Shown here: positions 32,872 to 39,497 of the stretch, one piece after another
Layout: every line of letters begins with the position of its first letter
Numbering within the stretch: position 1 is the stretch's first letter
Translations under genes and position numbers: made by a program
The notes under the pieces: generated by a model
What the model saw: the letters and a program-made list of their open reading frames with translations, nothing else
Database searches by the model: none
Told to the model about the DNA's origin: nothing
Assembly (NCBI RefSeq): GCF_025506355.1
Contig: NZ_JANZYP010000029.1
Location: 1 to 64,000 of the forward strand
Direction of reading: 5' to 3'
Source of the DNA: Sphaerisporangium corydalis
Lineage (GTDB): Bacteria; Actinomycetota; Actinomycetes; Streptosporangiales; Streptosporangiaceae
Length of the DNA stretch: 64,000 nucleotides

Positions 32872-32941
32872 ATCCCGGGGGTCTGGGGGCCGTCATATCG
32901 TGGTGTCAGCGGCGTTTAAGGGTGCCGGTCAATCGTCACGT

Positions 32942-33011
32942 TGTCGCGCTCTGCCATTAAGCCATGGGCGCGTGTGGAGCACCCAGCGGGGATCGAACCC
33001 GCATCTCGACA
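32942..33011 (-). tRNA. Circularly permuted tRNA-like unit 2 (3' half upstream of 5' half), anticodon possibly GUG
   Basis: Read on the minus strand, the 3' half comes first. It has anticodon-stem strand TGTCG (33011-33007), variable AGAT, T-arm GCGGG-TTCGATC-CCCGC (33002-32986), acceptor TGGGTGC, discriminator T and encoded CCA (32977-32975). A 3-nt linker follows, then the 5' half: acceptor GCGCCCA (32971-32965), TG, D-arm GCTT-AATGGCA-GAGC, G, and anticodon-stem CGACA (32946-32942). Acceptor strands pair 7/7 with one G-U, and the anticodon stem pairs 5/5, only if the halves are rejoined in swapped order. Both broken ends carry GTGA where the anticodon loop would be; position 33 would not be U. 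Outer flanks also pair (GGGTG/CACCC). A decayed tandem duplicate is the alternative. Confidence 0.72.
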
Positions 33012-33083
33012 ATCACTGCCTTCACCCGGTTGATCTGACACTCGACGGCGATGCTGAGTCTGGAGCGAGAATCTGAACTTGAG

Positions 33084-33154
33084 CGGCTGCCTCTGCCATT
33101 GGGCTACCCCAACCCGTGGTGTTGGGGAGAGGAATCGAACCTCCACTGGGGCCG
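33084..33154 (-). tRNA. Circularly permuted tRNA-like unit 1 (3' half upstream of 5' half)
   Basis: On the minus strand the order is: CGGC (33154-33151), variable CCCAGT, T-arm GGAGG-TTCGATT-CCTCT (33144-33128), acceptor CCCCAAC, discriminator A, encoded CCA (33119-33117). A 3-nt linker (33116-33114) follows, then acceptor GTTGGGG (33113-33107), TA, D-arm GCC-CAATGGCAGA-GGC, A, and GCCG (33087-33084). The acceptor pairs 7/7 and the anticodon stem 4 bp across the permuted junction. Flanks could extend the precursor: CTGA/TCAG, then GAGAAT (33178-33173) with ATTCTC (33072-33067). The anticodon is ambiguous: the 5' flank offers CUCAAGU (CAA), the 3' flank CUGAUCU (GAU). Architecture and linker length match unit 2. 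Confidence 0.7.
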
Positions 33155-33197
33155 TAGATCAGGTTGAGCCTCATTCTCAGCTTGCGCTCCTGGCGCA

Positions 33198-33215
33198 CCC
33201 CGGCTCGCGCCGGGG
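33198..33215 (-). terminator. Short GC hairpin between unknown gene and permuted tRNAs
   Basis: CCCCGGC-TCGC-GCCGGGG, a 7-bp perfect stem 11 bp past the stop of the 33227-33958 gene. If it is leaky, the tRNA-like units could be co-transcribed with that gene; only ~35 bp lie between it and the first tRNA half. Confidence 0.55.
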
Positions 33216-33226
33216 GGTCTGTGGGG

Positions 33227-33958
33227 TCATCCGATGAGGTAGCCGAACACCTTCTCGCCGATCCGCTGGTCGACGATCTCGATGCCGTTCGCCTCCTCGC
33301 GAGCGTACTTCACCGCGTCCTGGAGTTTCTGCAGCCGGCCCAGAAGCTCGTTGACGCGACGCTGCGGAAGGGCGCCGGAGAAGGCGACCTTCGTCCAGTA
33401 GCCGACGACGACGTCCTCGGTGAACACCTGCACCTGCGCGGGGTGCTTGTCGGTGGCCTCCGCGAGGACGTGGTTGCGCGGCACCTTCTTGGTGCGCGTG
33501 GTCTTCACGGCCTCGGTGCGCCAGGTGTCGGTGTTCTCGTCCAGCGTCCAGGACTCCGACGGGTCGAGCGTCGGGAGCTTGGAGATCAGCGTGTGCAGGT
33601 CGACGAGCTGCTTCTCCAGGAACAGCAGATAGGTCACCGGGACGGCTTCGAGGAGCACGACCCCGTCGACCTTCACGTCGCCCCTGGCCGAGCAGTTCGC
33701 CACGTCCTTGGTCGCGGTCACGTCGAACAGCCGGGTCAGCGTCGCGCCGACCTCCCGGAGGACCTGCTCGGCCTGCACCTGGACCCGCGTCGACTCGGGC
33801 GGAAGCTGCTCGCCTTCGTCGTCGATCGGCTGGTAGCTCCGGGAGATCCCCGAGAGCAGGGGCGTCTTCTGAATCGCGTGGTAGGCATCGGTCACCTTGC
33901 GCTGAACGTCGGACTTGACGCCCTTCTCCACGGCCAGGATCTGGTTGAGCTTCGTCAC
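33227..33958 (-). CDS. Conserved actinobacterial protein of unknown function beside permuted tRNAs
   Basis: 243 residues from a GTG at 33958 with a weak ribosome-binding site. There is no signal peptide or membrane segment. Landmarks: TKLNQILAVEKGVKSDVQRK, the mid-region TRLFDVTATKDVANCSARGDV, VPVTYLLFLEKQLVDLHTLI, and C-terminal GRLQKLQDAVKYAREEANG with VFGYLIG at the end. The even mix of charged helices and strands and the near-absence of low complexity indicate a real, constrained soluble protein. I have a memory of similar-length homologues across actinobacteria (possibly DUF7873) but no function. It is the nearest gene upstream of the permuted tRNA units on the same strand. Confidence 0.82.
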   Translation of the reverse strand: MTKLNQILAVEKGVKSDVQRKVTDAYHAIQKTPLLSGISRSYQPIDDEGEQLPPESTRVQVQAEQVLREVGATLTRLFDVTATKDVANCSARGDVKVDGVVLLEAVPVTYLLFLEKQLVDLHTLISKLPTLDPSESWTLDENTDTWRTEAVKTTRTKKVPRNHVLAEATDKHPAQVQVFTEDVVVGYWTKVAFSGALPQRRVNELLGRLQKLQDAVKYAREEANGIEIVDQRIGEKVFGYLIG

Positions 33959-34095
33959 GCTATGACCATAGGGGCAGGAGATACCCCTTCACACCTTTAT
34001 TTCGCTGACGCGGAGAATGCGAGCGCATTGCCGTTAATCGCACGTGTTCCACCTTCGTGGAAAAGACGCAAGGCGTTCGGGCTCGTCCGGCCGGG

Positions 34096-34428
34096 TCATC
34101 GGGTTCTCGCGTCCGGTGCGGTCACCCGCTCCACCGGGGTGCGCGCGGCCTCAACGATCCGTTCCAGGGCGGCCGCGTGCCGCTGGAATGCCTCCCGGCC
34201 CTCCGGGGTGAGCTGTACGTGGGTGCGCCGGGTGCCGTTGTCCTGCGTCTTGCGCACCGAGACATATCCGGCGCCGGCCAGCGCGGAGACCTGTTTGGAC
34301 AGGGCCGAGTCGCTGGTCTCGATCGTGTCGCGCAGGAAGCCGAAGTCCACCCAGCCGGCCGGCGCCAGCAGCGCCACGATCGACAGCCGAGCCGGGACGT
34401 GCAGGAACTCGTCGAAGGACGGGTCCAT
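34096..34428 (-). CDS. MarR-like winged-helix regulator
   Basis: 110 residues from the ATG at 34428, which overlaps the stop of the membrane-protein gene by one base (TGATG). Winged helix: HVPARLSIVALLAPAGWVDFG, SALSKQVSALAGAGYVSVRK, GTRRTHVQLTPEGREAFQRH. This compact MarR/HTH_27 form usually controls the linked membrane protein. Twin perfect palindromes upstream of the operon are its probable operators. Confidence 0.88.
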   Translation of the reverse strand: MDPSFDEFLHVPARLSIVALLAPAGWVDFGFLRDTIETSDSALSKQVSALAGAGYVSVRKTQDNGTRRTHVQLTPEGREAFQRHAAALERIVEAARTPVERVTAPDARTR

Positions 34429-34904
34429 CAGCCTCGCCCGTCCTGCCGCTGCATGATCGACTTGACGATCCCGCGGAACAGCGGCGTGGCCGCGACGTAC
34501 GCCAGGGCCGTGACGGCCGCGGCGAGCGTGTCCGTCGCGGGCAGGCCGAGGGCCTCGGCCACCCACCTGGCCACGAGGAAGAACACCAGAGGGCTGGCCG
34601 CCCAGCTCAGGTAGAAAACCAGCTCCAGGCGTTCGGGCACCCACAGGAAGCGCGGGCGCACCGAGGCCCTGCACATGCGTAGATGTTGCACGACCACCAC
34701 TCCTATGAACAGGCCGAATCCGAGCACGACAGCGACATCGTCCCAGGAACCCGGGAGGTCGGACGATGCGTACCCGATGAACAGGCCCACGGCCATGAGG
34801 GCCATGTAGGGAAGGGAGAAGAGCTGGCGGGCGAGCTCGTCGCGGGTCTTGTCCTGTAGGCGGCGGATGTCATGGAGGGCGGTCTGTGCGTCCTGAGCGT
34901 TCAT
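34428..34904 (-). CDS. Four-TM membrane protein cotranscribed with MarR regulator
   Basis: 158 residues. A cytoplasmic amphipathic N-terminus (DIRRLQDKTRDELARQLFS) precedes hydrophobic segments at about 32-50, 57-75, 96-114 and 122-142. This type of small membrane protein is commonly encoded with a MarR-like regulator in actinobacteria; the function is unknown. It is the first gene of a two-gene operon. Confidence 0.83.
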   Translation of the reverse strand: MNAQDAQTALHDIRRLQDKTRDELARQLFSLPYMALMAVGLFIGYASSDLPGSWDDVAVVLGFGLFIGVVVVQHLRMCRASVRPRFLWVPERLELVFYLSWAASPLVFFLVARWVAEALGLPATDTLAAAVTALAYVAATPLFRGIVKSIMQRQDGRG

Positions 34905-34930
34905 GGGGGGTCCTTGTTCGCCGTGGCTGC

Positions 34931-34971
34931 TTTCCTAAGAGGAAAGTAGCACCTATTTTCCTCACAGGAAA
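34931..34971. promoter_or_regulatory. Twin operator: TTTCCTnnnAGGAAA x2
   Basis: TTTCCTaagAGGAAA (34931-34945) and TTTCCTcacAGGAAA (34957-34971) are perfect 6-3-6 palindromes, centres 26 bp apart. Each is followed by GTAG and a CACC, making a larger direct repeat. They lie 27-67 bp upstream of the membrane-protein start. Confidence 0.75.
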
Positions 34972-35090
34972 GTAGGCACCCGCGCCGACGTTCCGGCCGA
35001 CCCGCTCAGGCCCGGACGATAAGCCGCACACGGGCGAGGGCGGCAGCAAGCCGCCGTAGTGCTCAGCCGTGCGGCCGGCCTCTACCTTGG

Positions 35091-35429
35091 TCAGCCCGCG
35101 CGACGTCCGCGTGGCGTGTCGAGCACCATGACGGACTCACCGAAGTCGGCGACGATCTTCAGTTGTCCACCTAGGGCCGCGACGTAGCCGGCCAGAGTGG
35201 CCACTTCGCTGATCACTCCGTTCTCGATCTGGGAGATACGTGCCTGCGAGACGCCCATCGCCGCGGCGACATCCTCTTGGCGCAGCCCGCGCTCTTTCCG
35301 GGCCTCCGCCAGTTGATACGCACGCTGCCGCGCTACAAGCTCCTCGCGAAACCTGGCGACCTCCGGCTCGTCCTCCGGACGGATCAGCTCGGCACGCAGG
35401 TCCTCCCAGCTCATCTCCTGATCGCTCAT
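35091..35429 (-). CDS. higA: HigA-like XRE antitoxin
   Basis: 112 residues. The HTH lies in the middle to C-terminal part (LAEARKERGLRQEDVAAAMGVSQARISQIENG, in two helices), followed by a short strand region (GGQLKIVADFGE). The N-terminal ~45 residues are the likely toxin-contacting part. It overlaps the toxin gene by one base (TAATG); toxin-first order is characteristic of HigBA systems. Confidence 0.88.
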   Translation of the reverse strand: MSDQEMSWEDLRAELIRPEDEPEVARFREELVARQRAYQLAEARKERGLRQEDVAAAMGVSQARISQIENGVISEVATLAGYVAALGGQLKIVADFGESVMVLDTPRGRRAG

Positions 35430-35788
35430 TACTTCCTCTCCTCGATATGCCGCGCGAAGCGTGCTTCTGCTTCCTTTATCGCCACGTCATACCAATTGTC
35501 CCAGTCAGCGGATTTGTCTCCTACCACCAGGAAGACGGCCTGGCGCCAGGGGTCGAAAACGAAGAGCAATCGCACTTCGCTTCGTCCGCTGGATCCGGGC
35601 CGGAGTTCCTTGAGGTTGCGAATGGTTGAACCGCGGAGCGTATCGACCAAGGGTCGTCCCATGCCGGGGCCGTCCTCCGCCAAGCGGTCCAAGGCTGCAG
35701 TGACCAGCGAGAGTGTCTGCCGATCGGACCTCCGAAGTCCATGCAGCCACTCGCGGACCTCGGGAACGATTTTTATCTGCCAATGCAC
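35429..35788 (-). CDS. higB: HigB/RelE-family toxin
   Basis: 119 residues. RelE/ParE-fold landmarks: EVREWLHGLRRSDRQTLSLV, GPGMGRPLVDTLRGSTIRNLKELRPG, EVRLLFVFDPWRQAVFLVVGDK. The phage-derived Gp49-like (HigB) subfamily is indicated by the LKELR and SxxVRLLFVFDP segments. Expected activity is ribosome-dependent mRNA cleavage. The GTG start lies almost at the predicted transcription start, so the operon mRNA may be leaderless. Confidence 0.88.
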   Translation of the reverse strand: MHWQIKIVPEVREWLHGLRRSDRQTLSLVTAALDRLAEDGPGMGRPLVDTLRGSTIRNLKELRPGSSGRSEVRLLFVFDPWRQAVFLVVGDKSADWDNWYDVAIKEAEARFARHIEERK

Positions 35789-35791
35789 GCC

Positions 35792-35820
35792 AGTATAATA
35801 AGTTTCTTATCTTCCGCCAA
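35792..35820 (-). promoter_or_regulatory. higBA promoter with embedded operator
   Basis: Reading the minus strand: TTGGCG (35820-35815), 17-nt spacer, TATACT (35797-35792), 4 bp before the higB GTG. The palindrome ATAAG-TTT-CTTAT (35798-35810) fills the spacer and is the expected binding site for the antitoxin or complex. Confidence 0.72.
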
Positions 35821-35950
35821 GTGTGGGGACGGTAACTTTTCGTGGGTAGATTTTTACCGTGAGTTGCGGTGGTCGCAAGGCTCCGAGCGTGAAGACGGTC
35901 TCGCTGAGTCTGGCCTGCCGAGATCAAGGTATGGACGGGCGGACCTGGGG

Positions 35951-36016
35951 CGAAGTTCGGGGGTCGAAGGGGGCGGAGCCCACCTGGGAGATACTGCCCG
36001 AGCCTTGGGCGAGGAC
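35951..36016 (-). repeat. Dispersed intergenic repeat, copy D (subfamily I)
   Basis: On the minus strand: GTCCTCGCCCAAGGCTCGGG, CAGTATCTCCCAGGTGGG, CTCCGCCCCCTTCGACCCCC. It starts 22 bp downstream of the prenyltransferase-like stop in the same orientation as that gene. Confidence 0.8.
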
Positions 36017-36037
36017 ATTGCCTTGGGCCAGGGGTGT

Positions 36038-37123
36038 TCACGCGTGGGTGGAGGTGTGGGAGCAGCCGCAGGTTTCGGGGTTGGTGGCGGGGATGGTGTG
36101 GCGGCCGGCGTCGCGGAACAGGGAGGCGGCCGGGGTCGCGCCGGAGAGGGCGTCGGCGGCCAGGATGACGGCGGCGGCGGTGTAGGCCGACTGCTCGTTC
36201 GGGAACCACTGCTCGTTGACGAACTGCCAGCCCGTCCAGTACGAGCCGTCGTCGTGCCGGAGGTGCTGCATGTCGCGGAACAGCGCCAGCGCGCGGTCCC
36301 GGTCGCCGATCGCGTCAAGGGTGAGGGCCAGCTCGCAGGACTCCGCGCCGGTCACCCACGGCTGGTCGGACACGCAGCGGATGCCGAGCCCGGACACCAC
36401 GAAGGTGTCCCACTCCTCCTCCAGCCGCTCGATCGCCGCGGTCCCGCGCACCGCGCCGCCGAGGATCGGGTAGTACCAGTCCATCGAGAACCGGCTCTTG
36501 TCGGCGAACGCCTCCGGGTGGGCGGCGAGCACGTGCCCGAGCCGGTCGGCGGCCAGTTCCCAGTCGGGTTGCGGGTCGCCCAGGTGCTCGCCGAGCAGGA
36601 CCCCGCAGCGGAGCCCCTGGTAGACCGAGGAGCAGCCGGTCAGCAGGGCGTAGTCCGCGGGCAGGCCGGTGGCCGCGCGCTCCCAGACGATCTCACCGCG
36701 CGGGGTCTGCAGGCCGACGGCGAAGTCGAGGGCCTTCCTGACGACGGGCCACATCGCGCGGGCGAAGGCCGGGTCGCCGGTGACCAGCAGTTCGTGCCAC
36801 ACGCCCACGGCGACGTACGCGGCGTGGTTGCTCTCGCCGTTGCGCTCGGCGGGCTCGCCGCCCACGATCCGCATCGGCCACGCGCCGTCGTCCCGCTGGA
36901 CCCGGGCCAGCCAGTCGTAACCCTTCCTGGCCTCGGCGGTGAGCCCGGCGACCGTCATGGCCATCAGGCATTCGACGTGGTTCCAGGCGTCGACGTGCCC
37001 CTCCGGCCAGGGCACCCCGCCGTCGGCCTCCTGGACGGCGGCGATGCTCCGCGCGGTCTGGACGACCTGCTCCGCTGTGATGATCCCGGGTACGGCCGGG
37101 ACGGCCCGGCCGTGCGGGGTCAA
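36038..37123 (-). CDS. Prenyltransferase/squalene-cyclase-like alpha-alpha barrel protein
   Basis: 361 residues from a TTG at 37123 that overlaps the methyltransferase stop (TTGA); no ATG/GTG fits better. It shows repeated helical motifs of the terpene cyclase/prenyltransferase barrel: SIAAVQEADGGVPWPEGHVDAWNHVEC split in pieces, LARVQRDDGAWPMRIV, LQTPRGEIVWER, and the C-terminal HDDGSYWTGWQF. No DxDD cyclase motif is seen, so a structural or sugar-binding role is as likely as catalysis. It ends with a Cys/His-rich tail (CGCSHTSTH). Third gene of the GT4-methyltransferase operon. Confidence 0.75.
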   Translation of the reverse strand: MTPHGRAVPAVPGIITAEQVVQTARSIAAVQEADGGVPWPEGHVDAWNHVECLMAMTVAGLTAEARKGYDWLARVQRDDGAWPMRIVGGEPAERNGESNHAAYVAVGVWHELLVTGDPAFARAMWPVVRKALDFAVGLQTPRGEIVWERAATGLPADYALLTGCSSVYQGLRCGVLLGEHLGDPQPDWELAADRLGHVLAAHPEAFADKSRFSMDWYYPILGGAVRGTAAIERLEEEWDTFVVSGLGIRCVSDQPWVTGAESCELALTLDAIGDRDRALALFRDMQHLRHDDGSYWTGWQFVNEQWFPNEQSAYTAAAVILAADALSGATPAASLFRDAGRHTIPATNPETCGCSHTSTHA

Positions 37124-37833
37124 GCGGGCTTCCGGACGTAGACGACCACGCTCTTTCCGATGAGAGGGTTGAGCACGGCCTCGGCGATCCGGGTGGCCGC
37201 GGGGCGCTTCATGATGTCCCAGACGAGCAGTTCGTGGTAGGCCTTGGCCAGCGGGTGGTCGTCGTCGTTCACGCCGACCGCGCACTTGATCCACCAGTAC
37301 GGGGAGTGCAGGCCGTGGGCGTGGTGGTGCGGGCCGATCTCCAGGCCGGTCGCCTTGAGTTTGGCCGTCAGCTCCGCCAGCGTGTAGATCCGGATGTGCC
37401 CGCCGGGGGCCGTGTGGTACGCCTCGGACAGCGCCCAGCAGATGCGTTCGGGCAGGAAGCTCGGCACGGTGATCGCGGCCCGGCCGCCCGGCTTGAGCAC
37501 CCGGTGGATCTCGCGCATCGCCGCCATGTCGTCGGGAATGTGCTCCAGCACCTCCGCCGCGATCACCCGGTCGAACGAGGCGTCGGGGAACGGCATCGCG
37601 AGCGCGTCGCCGGTCACGGTGTCGGCGGTCGCCTCCGGGGGCACTTCGCCCGCCTTGTCCATGGCGGCGAACATGTTCGCGACGGTCTTCAGCTCGGCGG
37701 CGTCCTGGTCGAACGCCACGACGTCGGCGCCGCGCCGCAGCACCTCGAAGGCGTGGCGGCCACCGCCGCACCCGAGGTCGAGCACGCGTACACCGGGTCC
37801 GACCGGGAGCTTCCCGAAGTCGACGGTCAGCAC
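37120..37833 (-). CDS. Class I SAM-dependent methyltransferase
   Basis: 237 residues, GTG start immediately after the glycosyltransferase stop codon. SAM motifs: VRVLDLGCGGGRHAFEVLR, VVAFDQD, GDALAMPFPDASFDRVIAAEVLEHIPD in sections, and HRVLKPGGRAAITVPSF. A C-terminal helical region (about 160-237) ends in VVVYVRKPA. It may methylate a sugar or lipid head group made by the neighbouring GT4. Confidence 0.88.
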   Translation of the reverse strand: MLTVDFGKLPVGPGVRVLDLGCGGGRHAFEVLRRGADVVAFDQDAAELKTVANMFAAMDKAGEVPPEATADTVTGDALAMPFPDASFDRVIAAEVLEHIPDDMAAMREIHRVLKPGGRAAITVPSFLPERICWALSEAYHTAPGGHIRIYTLAELTAKLKATGLEIGPHHHAHGLHSPYWWIKCAVGVNDDDHPLAKAYHELLVWDIMKRPAATRIAEAVLNPLIGKSVVVYVRKPA

Positions 37834-39168
37834 TTACCGCTCCCCTTTCGCCTTCGCGCGGGCCTCGATGGCCTCGCGGTACGCCTCGACGGTCCGCTTG
37901 GCGACGACGTGCCAGGTGTACCGCTCCATCACCCGCTCGTAGCCGGCCCGGCCGACCCGCTCCCGCTCCTCGGGGGAGTCGTGCAGCCTGCGCAGCACCG
38001 ACGCCAGCTCCTCGGGGTCGCCCGGCGGGACCTGGACCGCCGCGTCGCCCACGACCTCGGGCAGCGCGCCCGTACGGCTGGCGACCAGCGGGGTGCCGCA
38101 GGCCATGTGCTCAACGGCGGGCAGCGAGAAGCCCTCGTACAGCGAGGGCACCACGGAGATCTCGGAGGTCGCGATCAGCTCGCCCAGCGCGTCGTCGGAG
38201 ATGCCGTGCACGAAGCGGACGCGGTCGCCAAGGGCCAGTTCCTGGACCAGCTTCTCGGTGGGGCCGCCGGCGGTCGGCTTGCTCACGACGGTCAGGTTCA
38301 CGTCGCGTTCGGTGGCGAGCTTGGCGACCGCGCGCAGCAGGGTCGCGACCCCTTTCATGGGGGAGTCGGCGCTCGCCACGGCGACGATCGAGCCCTTGCG
38401 TTTGGGCAGGTGCGGGCGCGGGTGGAAGTACCGGGTGTCGACGCCCAGGGGGATGAGCCGCATGTTGTTCTGCGGGACGTTGAAGTCGCGGTGGATGTCG
38501 GCGAGGCTGGACTCGCTCACCGTGAGGATCGGCTTCAGCCGGGGCGCGACGTGGCTCTGCATGCGGACGAAGCCGTACCAGCGGCGCATCGAGAGCTGCT
38601 TGCGGAACGGCGCGGCCTTCAGCTCGATGCGGCGGTCGACGCTGATCGGGTGGTGGATGGTGCCGACGACGGGAAAGAGTTTCTGGATGCCGAGCAGGCC
38701 GTAGCCGAGCGTCTGGTTGTCCTGGACGACGTCGAAGTCGCCCTGGCGCTTCTTCAGCTCGCGCAGCGCACGCAGGCTGAAGGTCAGCGGCTCGGGGAAC
38801 CCGGCCGTCCACATCGTGGCGACCTCCAGCACGTCGATCCAGTCGCGGTACTCCGACAGGCCGGGGGTGCGGAAGGGGTCCTCGTCGCGGTAGAGGTCGA
38901 GGCTCGGGATCTTGGTGAGGACGACGCCCTCGTCCAGCTCGGGGTACGGAGGGCCGGACAGCACCTCGACGTAGTGCCCGAGCGCGACGAGCTCGCGGCT
39001 GAGATGGCGCAGGTAGACGCCCTGGCCGCCGCAGGTGGGCTTGCTCCGGTACGACAGGAGGGCGATGCGCAGCGGGCCTTCGGGGGATCGTCCGTCCGGA
39101 CCGGGCGTCACGGCGTCCTGGTCCCCTCCGCTGGCCTCGTGCTCCCGCGCGTCGTCTGGAACCTCCAC
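37834..39168 (-). CDS. Glycosyltransferase family 4
   Basis: 444 residues from the GTG at 39168, with AAGGGG at proper spacing; upstream in-frame codons are not preceded by an RBS. The GT-B fold's N-terminal domain has IALLSYRSKPTCGGQGVYLRHLS; the C-terminal donor domain has VASADSPMKGVATLLRAVA and the EX7E-type PSLYEGFSLPAVEHMACGTP. The donor is probably a nucleoside-diphosphate sugar. First gene of an operon with a methyltransferase and a cyclase-like protein, and divergent from a GDP-mannose dehydratase-like gene, suggesting a glycolipid or surface glycan. Confidence 0.9.
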   Translation of the reverse strand: MEVPDDAREHEASGGDQDAVTPGPDGRSPEGPLRIALLSYRSKPTCGGQGVYLRHLSRELVALGHYVEVLSGPPYPELDEGVVLTKIPSLDLYRDEDPFRTPGLSEYRDWIDVLEVATMWTAGFPEPLTFSLRALRELKKRQGDFDVVQDNQTLGYGLLGIQKLFPVVGTIHHPISVDRRIELKAAPFRKQLSMRRWYGFVRMQSHVAPRLKPILTVSESSLADIHRDFNVPQNNMRLIPLGVDTRYFHPRPHLPKRKGSIVAVASADSPMKGVATLLRAVAKLATERDVNLTVVSKPTAGGPTEKLVQELALGDRVRFVHGISDDALGELIATSEISVVPSLYEGFSLPAVEHMACGTPLVASRTGALPEVVGDAAVQVPPGDPEELASVLRRLHDSPEERERVGRAGYERVMERYTWHVVAKRTVEAYREAIEARAKAKGER

Positions 39169-39249
39169 GGACACCCCTTTTCGTGAGCGGTGCTCCGGCA
39201 GCCGCCCGCATGGGGCACACACCGCGAAAGCCGATCTTAGCCGCGAACC

Positions 39250-39263
39250 CTACCATCTGGTAG
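39250..39263. promoter_or_regulatory. Palindrome CTACCA-TC-TGGTAG
   Basis: A perfect 6-2-6 inverted repeat in the divergent promoter, 82 bp from the GT4 start. The regulator is unknown. Confidence 0.45.
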
Positions 39264-39349
39264 TGGACTCATCTTTAATATGGAATTGTGCCTCATATCA
39301 CCCTCACGCATCGCGAACTGCGAAGTTAGGCCGACCGAGCGCCGCTCGG

Positions 39350-39363
39350 TAGAACGTGTTCTA
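39350..39363. promoter_or_regulatory. Perfect KstR-like box TAGAACGTGTTCTA
   Basis: Matches TnnAACnnGTTnnA with full symmetry in the outer bases. It lies 135 bp upstream of the dehydratase-like TTG start and 182 bp from the GT4 start. Confidence 0.6.
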
Positions 39364-39497
39364 CGGTCTGGGCGCCCAGGATCATGGGCATCCCATAGCG
39401 CTTGCCGGGGCCCATGACGGTACATTCGCGTCTTACAGCTCAAAGTTTCGGACGAGGGCCACCCGAGCCGCCGAGTCCGAAGAACAAGGAGGACCCG

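Larger units (their letters stand above)
39169..39497. other. 329-bp divergent intergenic region with two palindromes
   Basis: It separates the GT4 operon (minus) from the GDP-sugar dehydratase-like gene (plus). It holds CTACCATCTGGTAG at 39250-39263 and a perfect KstR-type box at 39350-39363, both listed. An AT-rich core around 39268-39300 is the likely promoter zone. No gene is apparent. Confidence 0.6.

Noticed and set aside
33084-33154. Reading the two tRNA regions as one conventional tRNA running from the 5' half of unit 1 to the 3' half of unit 2
   Set aside because: Acceptor strands GTTGGGG and TGGGTGC do not pair and the insert would be about 80 nt with no intron-like structure; each half pairs with its neighbour in the permuted order instead.
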